This document shows positions 44,473 to 52,534 of a stretch of 64,000 nucleotides of DNA, one piece after another. The stretch's first letter is position 1, and each line of letters starts with the position of its first letter. The notes below the pieces were generated by a model. The model saw only the letters and a list, made by a program, of their open reading frames with translations, was not told the origin of the DNA and made no database searches. The stretch spans positions 744,001 through 808,000 of the forward strand of contig CP083650.1 of assembly GCA_020099315.1 (NCBI GenBank), read 5' to 3'. A program made the translations under genes and the position numbers. The stretch comes from Citrobacter europaeus. GTDB lineage: Bacteria > Pseudomonadota > Gammaproteobacteria > Enterobacterales > Enterobacteriaceae.

Positions 44473-45096
44473 TCAACGTCCGTTATCATCCAGCGCAAAC
44501 GTCGGCAATTTCAAATGCCAGCGAATGGCGGCAAGCCGAATCAGCAGGGTAACGATCATCCCCATCATACTGGCGTTTTCCAGCGATACATTAAAGGTAT
44601 AAAACGCTGTCGCATGCACGATGCCGCCGATAATACACGCCGTGGCGTAGATTTCGGTGCGCAGAATCATTGGGACTTCACGCGCTAACACGTCGCGAAT
44701 GATCCCGCCGCCAACGCCGGTAATCACCCCCATACAAATCGCCACTAGCGGTCCCGTCCCTGCAAGAAATGCTTTATTGACGCCAATCCCTACGAACACC
44801 GCCAGGCCCACGGCATCCAGCACCGGAAGGATCCACTTCGGTATTCGTCGTGGCTGACGTACCAGCAGGATTGTCAGCATGCTGGTGATCATCGCCACCA
44901 CCAGATCGGTCGGATCCTTAACCCAAAAAACCGGTCCGTGATCCAATGCCATATCGCGGATCGTACCGCCGCCAACGGCGGTAACCACGCCGAGGACCAG
45001 GACGCCAAACGGATCCATACGCAATTTTCCGGCCAGTAAGACGCCAGAGATAGCAAATACCGCGGTGCCGACAATATCCAGCCAATAGACGAGCAT
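44473..45096 (-). CDS. yadS: UPF0126/TRIC-type membrane protein YadS
   Basis: 207 aa with seven hydrophobic segments in two repeats of three, each carrying a glycine-rich loop (AVGGGTIRDMA and GVGGGIIRDVL). That duplicated GGG-x-x-RD motif marks the family; related bacterial proteins form trimeric cation channels (TRIC), but the role of YadS is not established. Third gene of mtn-btuF-yadS. Confidence 0.93.
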   Translation of the reverse strand: MLVYWLDIVGTAVFAISGVLLAGKLRMDPFGVLVLGVVTAVGGGTIRDMALDHGPVFWVKDPTDLVVAMITSMLTILLVRQPRRIPKWILPVLDAVGLAVFVGIGVNKAFLAGTGPLVAICMGVITGVGGGIIRDVLAREVPMILRTEIYATACIIGGIVHATAFYTFNVSLENASMMGMIVTLLIRLAAIRWHLKLPTFALDDNGR

Positions 45097-45133
45097 TTTT
45101 AAATCCTCACAACAGACCTGGTGGGGGCAGGCG

Positions 45134-45934
45134 CTAATTTATCTGTGAAAGCGCATTACAGAGTTGTTTTGCGGCGAGGATAATACGCGGGCTCGCGCGT
45201 TCGAACCAGTCACTATTAAGTGTAATAATGGGTATTTTTAGCTGGTTTCCCCAGTATTGCTCAATTTTCAGAGTTTCGCCCGGGCCTCCGGTTGCAACAA
45301 TCGCCTGGGGCGCTCGTGCCAGGACCTGCTCACGGCTAACCTGTGGCCAGGGAACCCGACTGCTGGCAAAGATGTTTTCTCCGCCGCATACCTCAAGAAC
45401 CTCGTGCTGAATGGAGCCTTTTCCACTGGTAAACAGAGGATTAGCGCCAAACTGGAGAAACACGCGTTTTTTCGGTTTGTTGGCATATCGAGATTTAAGT
45501 AAAGCATAGTCATCAAGCAGGGTTTGCGCCGCCTGTTTGGCTTGCTCAGGCTTAGGGCTCCATGCCGCCAACTGGCGGAGCGCATCGGCAACCTGCTCGA
45601 TGGTAACGGCGTCTACCCAGATGACCTTAATTCCCAGGGCGGTCAGTTGATTCACCTGCCGCTCTGCATTTCCCCCGCGCCAGGCGATGACTAAATCCGG
45701 TTTGAGCGCCACAATGCGTTCCAGATTCATGCCTTGCCAGGTGGAGACCTCCTCGATATTTTTGGCCTCTGGCGGGTAATTTGAATAGCTACTGACGCCT
45801 ACGGGGGTAATGCCAGCGGCAAAAGCGAGTTCAGTATTGGCAGGAGAAAGCGTCACAACGCGCGGTGCGGCGTAAAGGAACGCCGGGAGAGTGAAAAGCA
45901 GGGCGACCAGCGCCCTGGAGAGTAATTTAGCCAT
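45134..45934 (-). CDS. btuF: Periplasmic vitamin B12-binding protein
   Basis: Passes cobalamin to the BtuCD transporter, which is encoded elsewhere. 266 aa from MAKLLSRA with a signal peptide ending YAAP; the first in-frame ATG nine codons earlier is inside mtn and unlikely. Two Rossmann-like lobes joined by a helix; W in STWQGMNLE and the Glu residues for docking to BtuC are conserved. Starts eight bases before the mtn stop (overlap), so the two are coupled. Confidence 0.96.
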   Translation of the reverse strand: MAKLLSRALVALLFTLPAFLYAAPRVVTLSPANTELAFAAGITPVGVSSYSNYPPEAKNIEEVSTWQGMNLERIVALKPDLVIAWRGGNAERQVNQLTALGIKVIWVDAVTIEQVADALRQLAAWSPKPEQAKQAAQTLLDDYALLKSRYANKPKKRVFLQFGANPLFTSGKGSIQHEVLEVCGGENIFASSRVPWPQVSREQVLARAPQAIVATGGPGETLKIEQYWGNQLKIPIITLNSDWFERASPRIILAAKQLCNALSQIN

Positions 45935-46625
45935 GCGCCAGTTTCTGTACCAGCGTTTCAACCATCAGGCTTGACTGTTTCGCGGCAACGACCAGGAACT
46001 CGTCAAAGCTGAGATGGGACTGCTGATCGGCGACGTCAGAGATGGCGCGAACCACGACGAACGGCACATTAAAGTTATGGCAAACGTGCGCAATTGCGGT
46101 CGCTTCCATCTCAACGGCGATCGCCTGCGGGAAGTTATGCTTGATTTTAGCCAGGCCCACAGAGCCATTAATAAAGGCATCGCCGCTGACGATAAGACCG
46201 CGAACGGCGTTCAGATTAAGTTCTGCAATGCAGGATTCTGCTGCAGCAATCAGCGCCGGGTCGGCTTTAAAACCAGCCGGGCAGCCCGGGAGTTGGCCAA
46301 ATTCATAGCCAAAGGCGGTAACGTCAGCATCGTGATAGCGCGCTTCGTCAGAAACCACGATATCGCCGACTTTCAGCGTTGAGGCCAGGCCGCCCGCTGA
46401 ACCGGTGTTAATAATGGCGTCCGGCTTGCAGCGTTCAAGCAGCAGCGTAGCGCCCAGCGCTGCAGCCACTTTACCGATACCTGATTTCAGTAGCGCAACC
46501 TCTGTACCGTTCAGTTGGCCGGTGTAAATTTCACAACCGCCGAGAGTGATGGTCTGACGGTTTTCGATTTTGTCACGCAGCAGCGTAACTTCTTCTTCCA
46601 TTGCACCAATGATGCCGATTTTCAT
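45927..46625 (-). CDS. mtn: 5'-methylthioadenosine/S-adenosylhomocysteine nucleosidase
   Basis: Removes adenine from MTA and SAH (recycling of methyl and polyamine by-products, and the first step towards AI-2). 232 aa. Catalytic region: GAMEEEV (Glu12), FINTGSAGG-type phosphate loop (IINTGSAGGL), VEMEATAIAHVC (Glu174-type) and AISDVAD (Asp197). Divergent from dgt. Confidence 0.97.
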   Translation of the reverse strand: MKIGIIGAMEEEVTLLRDKIENRQTITLGGCEIYTGQLNGTEVALLKSGIGKVAAALGATLLLERCKPDAIINTGSAGGLASTLKVGDIVVSDEARYHDADVTAFGYEFGQLPGCPAGFKADPALIAAAESCIAELNLNAVRGLIVSGDAFINGSVGLAKIKHNFPQAIAVEMEATAIAHVCHNFNVPFVVVRAISDVADQQSHLSFDEFLVVAAKQSSLMVETLVQKLAHG

Positions 46626-46708
46626 AGATTTACTCGCGATAAGCCAGATTTGAGGGCATAGTCTATCATGCGCTTAAGGGGTAGCGCATTTCTCAGGCGG
46701 GAGAGGAT

Positions 46709-48226
46709 ATGGTACAGATCGATTTCCGAAAAAAAATAAACTGGCATCGCCGTTACCGTTCGCCGCAGGGCGTGAAGACGGAGCATGAGATCCTGCGAAT
46801 TTTTGAAAGCGATCGTGGACGTATTATCAATTCTCCGGCAATTCGCCGACTGCAACAAAAAACCCAGGTCTTTCCGCTGGAGCGTAACGCGGCGGTGCGT
46901 ACGCGCCTGACGCACTCGATGGAAGTGCAGCAGGTTGGGCGCTATATCGCGAAAGAGATCCTCAGCCGGCTGAAAGAGCTAAAGCTGCTGGAGCTGTATG
47001 GTCTGGATGAACTGACGGGACCGTTTGAGAGTATTGTCGAAATGTCGTGTCTGATGCATGACATCGGTAATCCGCCGTTTGGTCATTTTGGCGAAGCGGC
47101 GATTAATGACTGGTTCCGCCAGCGACTGTATCCGGCCGACGCGGAAAGTCAGCCGCTTAGCGATGACCGCTGCCTGGTAGCGGCGTTGCGTTTGCGCGAA
47201 GGTGAAGAGTCGCTGAATGATATTCGCCGTAAGGTGCGCCAGGACCTGTGCCATTTTGAAGGCAATGCGCAGGGTATTCGTCTGGTGCATACTTTGATGC
47301 GTATGAATCTTACCTGGGCGCAGGTCGGCGGTATTTTAAAATATACCCGTCCGGCGTGGTGGCGAGGCGATACGCCCGCGACGCATAACTATTTAATGAA
47401 GAAGCCGGGCTATTACCTTTCCGAGGAACCGTATATTGAGCGGTTACGTAAAGAATTATCATTAGCACCTTACAGTCGTTTTCCATTAACCTGGATTATG
47501 GAAGCTGCCGATGATATCTCATATTGCGTGGCCGACCTGGAAGATGCCGTTGAGAAAAGAATCTTTAGCGTCGAGCAACTTTATCACCATCTGCATGAGG
47601 CGTGGGGGCATCACGAAAAAGGCTCTCTGTTTAGTCAGGTTGTTGAGAACGCCTGGGAGAAGTCACGTTCAAATACATTAAGCCGGAGCACCGAAGATCA
47701 GTTCTTTATGTATTTACGCGTTAATACGCTGAATAAACTGGTGCCGTATGCGGCCCAGCGGTTTATTGATAACTTACCGCAGATATTTGCCGGCAGCTTT
47801 AATCACGCGCTGTTGGAAGATGCCAGTAGCTTTAGCCAGTTGCTGGGTGTCTATAAAAATGTGGCGGTAAAACATGTCTTTAGTCATCCTGACGTAGAGC
47901 AGCTGGAATTGCAGGGCTATCGGGTGATCACCGGGTTGTTGGAAATCTATCAGCCTTTATTAAAAATGTCCCAGTCAGATTTTACTGAACTGGTCGACAA
48001 TGAAAGAGTAAAACGTTTTCCTATCGAATCCCGATTATTTCAGAAGTTGTCAACTCGCCATCGTCTTGCTTATGTTGAGGCGGTTAGTAAAATATCAACG
48101 GGTTGCGCCGAGTTTCCGGTTCTGGAATATTATTATCGCTGTCGGCTGATTCAGGATTATATCAGCGGGATGACAGATTTGTATGCATGGGATGAATATC
48201 GTCGCTTGATGGCCGTAGAACAATAA
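46709..48226 (+). CDS. dgt: Deoxyguanosine triphosphate triphosphohydrolase
   Basis: Hydrolyses dGTP to deoxyguanosine and tripolyphosphate. HD-domain metal ligands: RLTHSMEV (His) and SCLMHDIGNPPFGH (HD), with a later Asp in EAADDISYCVAD. 505 aa, the E. coli length, starting MVQIDFRKK. 83 bases separate it from mtn. Confidence 0.97.
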   Translation: MVQIDFRKKINWHRRYRSPQGVKTEHEILRIFESDRGRIINSPAIRRLQQKTQVFPLERNAAVRTRLTHSMEVQQVGRYIAKEILSRLKELKLLELYGLDELTGPFESIVEMSCLMHDIGNPPFGHFGEAAINDWFRQRLYPADAESQPLSDDRCLVAALRLREGEESLNDIRRKVRQDLCHFEGNAQGIRLVHTLMRMNLTWAQVGGILKYTRPAWWRGDTPATHNYLMKKPGYYLSEEPYIERLRKELSLAPYSRFPLTWIMEAADDISYCVADLEDAVEKRIFSVEQLYHHLHEAWGHHEKGSLFSQVVENAWEKSRSNTLSRSTEDQFFMYLRVNTLNKLVPYAAQRFIDNLPQIFAGSFNHALLEDASSFSQLLGVYKNVAVKHVFSHPDVEQLELQGYRVITGLLEIYQPLLKMSQSDFTELVDNERVKRFPIESRLFQKLSTRHRLAYVEAVSKISTGCAEFPVLEYYYRCRLIQDYISGMTDLYAWDEYRRLMAVEQ

Positions 48227-48282
48227 ATACTCATTTGTAAAGACGGCCAATAAAATTTTACTTTTTCCTTAAACTCAATTCT

Positions 48283-48310
48283 GGAACTTAGCGCTATAAA
48301 ACGACTCTGA
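48283..48310 (+). promoter_or_regulatory. Sigma-E promoter of degP
   Basis: GGAACTT (-35) and TCTGA (-10), 16 bases apart, 46 bases before the degP ATG; nearly identical to the known E. coli degP sigma-E promoter. A GTAAA motif at 48237 may belong to a CpxR site. Confidence 0.88.
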
Positions 48311-48355
48311 CGTATACAGCAATTTTGCGTTATCTGTTAATCGAGAACGAAACAC

Positions 48356-49789
48356 ATGAAAAAAACCACATTAGCAATGAGTGCACTGGCTCTGAGTTTA
48401 GGTTTGGCGTTGTCCCCCCTGTCTGCCACAGCGGCTGAGACGTCGTCTTCAGCAATGACCGCCCAACAGATGCCAAGCCTGGCCCCGATGCTCGAAAAAG
48501 TGATGCCATCGGTGGTAAGTATTAACGTCGAGGGGAGCACGACGGTAAATACGCCGCGTATGCCGCGTAATTTCCAGCAGTTCTTTGGTGATAACTCACC
48601 GTTCTGCCAGGACGGTTCTCCGTTCCAGAGTTCACCGTTCTGTCAGGGCGGCGCGCCGGGCGCTGGTAACGGCGGCGGCCAGCAGCAGAAATTTATGGCG
48701 CTGGGTTCTGGTGTAATTATTGATGCCGCGAAAGGATATGTCGTAACCAACAACCACGTGGTGGATAACGCTACGGTGATTAAGGTTCAACTGAGCGATG
48801 GCCGTAAATTTGACGCGAAGATCGTGGGTAAAGATCCGCGTTCCGATATCGCGCTGATCCAAATTCAGGATCCGAAAAATCTGACGGCGATTAAGCTGGC
48901 AGATTCCGACGCGCTGCGCGTGGGTGATTACACCGTAGCAATCGGTAACCCGTTTGGCCTCGGTGAGACCGTGACCTCCGGCATCGTTTCTGCGCTGGGT
49001 CGTAGCGGCCTGAACGCGGAGAACTATGAAAACTTTATTCAGACGGATGCTGCGATCAACCGTGGTAACTCCGGTGGCGCGCTGGTCAACCTGAACGGTG
49101 AGCTGATCGGCATTAACACTGCGATCCTCGCGCCGGACGGCGGTAACATCGGTATCGGTTTTGCAATCCCAAGCAACATGGTGAAAAACCTGACTTCGCA
49201 GATGGTTGAGTTTGGTCAGGTTAAACGTGGTGAGCTGGGTATTATGGGGACCGAACTGAGCTCTGAGCTGGCGAAAGCGATGAAAGTTGACGCTCAGCGC
49301 GGCGCATTCGTCAGCCAGGTAATGCCGAACTCTTCCGCAGCGAAAGCCGGTATTAAAGCCGGGGATGTGATTACCTCCCTGAATGGCAAACCTATCAGCA
49401 GCTTCGCCGCCCTGCGTGCGCAGGTGGGTACGATGCCGGTAGGCAGCAAAATTAACCTTGGCCTGCTGCGCGACGGTAAGCCGGTCACCGTGAATCTGGA
49501 ACTGCAGCAGAGCAGCCAGACTCAGGTTGATTCCAGCTCTATCTTCAAAGGCATTGAAGGTGCGGATATGAGCAACAAAGGCCAGGATAAAGGGGTCGTG
49601 GTCAGCGACGTGAAACCGAATACTCCGGCTGCACAGATTGGCCTGAAGAAAGGTGACGTGATTATCGGTGCTAACCAGCAGCCGGTGAAAAACATCGCCG
49701 AACTGCGCAAAATCCTCGACAGCAAACCGGCGGTGCTGGCGCTGAACATTCAGCGTGGTGACAGCTCCATCTATCTGTTGATGCAGTAA
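48356..49789 (+). CDS. degP: Periplasmic serine protease/chaperone DegP
   Basis: Heat-shock protease that degrades misfolded envelope proteins. 477 aa: signal peptide 1-26, LA loop with two cysteines (FCQDGSPF ... FCQGG), catalytic triad H134 (TNNHVV), D164 (PRSDIAL), S239 (GNSGGAL), and two PDZ domains in the C-terminal half. Three residues longer than E. coli DegP. Followed by a strong terminator. Confidence 0.98.
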   Translation: MKKTTLAMSALALSLGLALSPLSATAAETSSSAMTAQQMPSLAPMLEKVMPSVVSINVEGSTTVNTPRMPRNFQQFFGDNSPFCQDGSPFQSSPFCQGGAPGAGNGGGQQQKFMALGSGVIIDAAKGYVVTNNHVVDNATVIKVQLSDGRKFDAKIVGKDPRSDIALIQIQDPKNLTAIKLADSDALRVGDYTVAIGNPFGLGETVTSGIVSALGRSGLNAENYENFIQTDAAINRGNSGGALVNLNGELIGINTAILAPDGGNIGIGFAIPSNMVKNLTSQMVEFGQVKRGELGIMGTELSSELAKAMKVDAQRGAFVSQVMPNSSAAKAGIKAGDVITSLNGKPISSFAALRAQVGTMPVGSKINLGLLRDGKPVTVNLELQQSSQTQVDSSSIFKGIEGADMSNKGQDKGVVVSDVKPNTPAAQIGLKKGDVIIGANQQPVKNIAELRKILDSKPAVLALNIQRGDSSIYLLMQ

Positions 49790-49797
49790 TCTCCCTC

Positions 49798-49830
49798 AAC
49801 CCCTTCCTGCACAGGAAGGGGTTTCTTTTT
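49798..49830 (+). terminator. Intrinsic terminator of degP
   Basis: ACCCCTTCCT, loop GCAC, AGGAAGGGGT, then TTCTTTTT. Confidence 0.92.
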
Positions 49831-49937
49831 GTGATATTTGCCACAACTCCATACTTCTCCCTTCTGCTTTGTGCATTTGCACAATGTCGGCGCTTATTAT
49901 CTTCCCTATGCTTGAGCTCTGCTCACAGGAGGGATTT

Positions 49938-51095
49938 ATGGCTGGCTGGCATCTTGATACCAAAATGGCGCAGGATATCGTTGCGCGCACCATGCGCATC
50001 ATCGATACCAATATCAACGTAATGGATGCCCGTGGGCGGATAATCGGCAGCGGCGATCGCGAGCGTATTGGTGAATTGCACGAAGGGGCGCTGCTGGTGC
50101 TTTCGCAAGGTCGAGTGGTCGATATTGACGATGCGGTAGCCCGGCATCTGCACGGTGTGCGTCAGGGGATAAACCTGCCGCTGCGTCTGGAAGGCGAAAT
50201 TGTTGGCGTTATCGGCCTTACCGGCGAACCGGAACATCTGCGCAAGTATGGCGAACTGGTGTGCATGACCGCCGAAATGATGCTGGAACAGTCGCGTCTG
50301 ATGCATCTGTTAGCGCAGGATAGCCGTCTGCGTGAAGAGCTGGTGATGAACCTGATTCAGGCGGAGGAGAATACTCCGGCGCTGATGGAATGGGCCCAGC
50401 GACTGGGCATTGATTTGAACCAGCCGCGCGTGGTGGCGGTGGTGGAGGTCGACAGCGGCCAGCTTGGCGTTGACAGCGCGATGGCAGAGCTACAGCAATT
50501 GCAGAACGCGTTGACCACGCCTGAACGTAATAATCTGATTGCGATTGTTTCCCTGACCGAGATGGTAGTGTTGAAACCGGCGCTCAATCAGTTTGGTCGC
50601 TGGGACGCTGAAGATCATCGCAAGCGCGTTGAGCAGCTTATTACCCGTATGAAAGAGAATGGACAGCTGCGTTTTCGCGTGTCGCTGGGCAACTATTTTA
50701 CCGGGCCTGGCAGCATTGCCCGTTCGTATCGTACGGCGCGCACCACCATGATGGTCGGCAAGCAGCGGATGCCGGAAAGCCGTAGCTATTTCTATCAGGA
50801 TTTGATGCTGCCTGTACTGCTGGACAGTCTGCGTGGCGGCTGGCAGGCCAATGAGCTGGCGCGCCCGCTGGCAAGGCTGAAAGCGATGGATAACAACGGC
50901 TTGCTGCGTCGGACATTAGCGGCATGGTTTCGGCATAACGTTCAGCCGCTGGCAACCTCAAAAGCATTGTTTATTCACCGCAATACGCTGGAGTATCGTC
51001 TGAACCGTATTTCAGAACTAACCGGGCTGGATCTGGGGAATTTTGACGATCGGCTGCTGTTGTATGTGGCGTTGCAGTTAGATGAGCAGCATTGA
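49938..51095 (+). CDS. cdaR: Carbohydrate diacid regulator CdaR
   Basis: Activator of glucarate/galactarate/glycerate genes in E. coli. 385 aa from MAGWHLDT with AGGAGG before it; the frame opens 23 codons earlier. N-terminal sugar-diacid-recognition domain (~1-135), GAF-like centre, and C-terminal PucR-type helix-turn-helix (LFIHRNTLEYRLNRIS). The regulated operons are not in the window. Confidence 0.95.
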   Translation: MAGWHLDTKMAQDIVARTMRIIDTNINVMDARGRIIGSGDRERIGELHEGALLVLSQGRVVDIDDAVARHLHGVRQGINLPLRLEGEIVGVIGLTGEPEHLRKYGELVCMTAEMMLEQSRLMHLLAQDSRLREELVMNLIQAEENTPALMEWAQRLGIDLNQPRVVAVVEVDSGQLGVDSAMAELQQLQNALTTPERNNLIAIVSLTEMVVLKPALNQFGRWDAEDHRKRVEQLITRMKENGQLRFRVSLGNYFTGPGSIARSYRTARTTMMVGKQRMPESRSYFYQDLMLPVLLDSLRGGWQANELARPLARLKAMDNNGLLRRTLAAWFRHNVQPLATSKALFIHRNTLEYRLNRISELTGLDLGNFDDRLLLYVALQLDEQH

Positions 51096-51100
51096 TTAAT

Positions 51101-51165
51101 TGCCTGATGGCGGCAAGCTTATCAGGCAAAATGCCGGGTGGCGGCATCGCCTTACCCGGCCTACA
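51101..51165. repeat. BIME (two REP units) between cdaR and yaeH
   Basis: TGCCTGATGGCGGCAAGCTTATCAGGCA, and GCCGGGTGGCGGCATCG...CCTTACCCGGC. Between converging genes. Confidence 0.82.
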
Positions 51166-51182
51166 AATACATCCACTCACGG

Positions 51183-51569
51183 TTATTTACGCGTTAGTTT
51201 TTCCAGATCGGCTTCAATTTCGCTGATCTTGTTGGTCACAACGCTTTCCAGATGACGTAAATCATCGAGGATCTTGCGTTTAAGATCGACTTCGCTGCGA
51301 TCGCGCTGGCAGATCTGATCCAGTTCGTCGATCACGTAGCGCAGGTTGGGGCTGATCTCCTGCACCTCTTTGTAACCCTGGCCGACGCCATCGGCGACAA
51401 CCGTTTTACGCTGACGGGGATATTTGAACTTCACGCTCTTGGCAAAAAACTCGCCTTTATCCTTCTGGAAATAGATTTTCAGGATATCGTTGTTGGCTTC
51501 TTGCCGCAGGCTGTAACGATCGATTTCTTCAGGATTAGTAATGCCCAGACTTTTCAGATTGTCATACAT
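51183..51569 (-). CDS. yaeH: UPF0325 protein YaeH
   Basis: 128 aa conserved small protein with a helical, charged C-terminus (LESVVTNKISEIEADLEKL, coiled-coil-like). No signal peptide or catalytic motif. Function unknown; present at the same place in E. coli, upstream of cdaR on the other strand and downstream of dapD. Confidence 0.92.
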   Translation of the reverse strand: MYDNLKSLGITNPEEIDRYSLRQEANNDILKIYFQKDKGEFFAKSVKFKYPRQRKTVVADGVGQGYKEVQEISPNLRYVIDELDQICQRDRSEVDLKRKILDDLRHLESVVTNKISEIEADLEKLTRK

Positions 51570-51641
51570 AGCGGTACCCTTAAGCTCACTATAACCATTG
51601 AATAATTAACGAAAAGCCTTGTTTATGCCACTCGCAGATGT

Positions 51642-51670
51642 AAAAAAAGCGGGCTAAGCCCGCTTTTTCA
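51642..51670. terminator. Terminator of dapD (bidirectional form)
   Basis: AAAAAGCGGGC, loop TAA, GCCCGCTTTTT: a symmetric stem with U-tract on both strands, eight bases from the dapD stop. Confidence 0.88.
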
Positions 51671-51678
51671 AATCGCTG

Positions 51679-52503
51679 TTAGTCGATGGTGCGTAACAGT
51701 TCGTTGATTCCCACTTTGCCGCGCGTTTTGGCATCGACTTTCTTCACGATGACCGCGCAGTACAGGCTGTACTTGCCATCTTTCGACGGCAGGTTGCCGG
51801 AGACAACCACGGAGCCCGCCGGAACGCGGCCGTAGAAAACTTCGCCGGTTTCGCGGTCATAGATTTTGGTGCTCTGGCCCAGGTATACGCCCATAGAAAT
51901 AACAGAGCCTTCTTCGACGATTACGCCTTCAACCACTTCAGAACGTGCGCCGATGAAGCAGTTGTCTTCGATGATGGTCGGGTTAGCCTGTAACGGCTCC
52001 AGTACGCCGCCGATGCCAACGCCGCCGGACAGGTGAACGTTTTTACCGATTTGCGCGCAGGAACCCACGGTCGCCCAGGTATCAACCATCGTGCCTTCAT
52101 CCACATAAGCGCCGATGTTCACGTAAGACGGCATCAGCACGGTGTTACGGGCGATAAACGCGCCCTGACGCACGGCAGCTGGCGGAACCACGCGGAAACC
52201 TTCTTTCTGGAAGCGCGCTTCGTCGTAGTTGGCGAATTTCATCGGCACTTTATCGAAGTAACGGCTTTCCGCACCCTCGATAACCTGATTATCGTTAATA
52301 CGGAAAGAGAGCAGGACCGCCTTTTTCAGCCACTGATGCGTGACCCACTGACCCTCAATCTTTTCTGCGACGCGCAGTGCACCGGAATCCAGTAAGGAAA
52401 TAACCTGATTCACCGCTTCGCGGGTTACGGTATCTACATTTGCCGGAGTAATGTCGGCACGGCGCTCGAAAGCGGACTCAATAACGTTCTGTAACTGCTG
52501 CAT
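51679..52503 (-). CDS. dapD: Tetrahydrodipicolinate N-succinyltransferase
   Basis: Lysine/diaminopimelate pathway enzyme that adds succinate from succinyl-CoA. 274 aa. Left-handed parallel beta-helix of hexapeptide repeats (GAYVDEGTMVDTWATVGSCAQIG; IGARSEVVEGVIVEEG). Single gene with its own terminator, 31 bases downstream of glnD. Confidence 0.97.
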   Translation of the reverse strand: MQQLQNVIESAFERRADITPANVDTVTREAVNQVISLLDSGALRVAEKIEGQWVTHQWLKKAVLLSFRINDNQVIEGAESRYFDKVPMKFANYDEARFQKEGFRVVPPAAVRQGAFIARNTVLMPSYVNIGAYVDEGTMVDTWATVGSCAQIGKNVHLSGGVGIGGVLEPLQANPTIIEDNCFIGARSEVVEGVIVEEGSVISMGVYLGQSTKIYDRETGEVFYGRVPAGSVVVSGNLPSKDGKYSLYCAVIVKKVDAKTRGKVGINELLRTID

Positions 52504-52534
52504 TGTTAAACTCTTTCCATAATAAATAAAAACA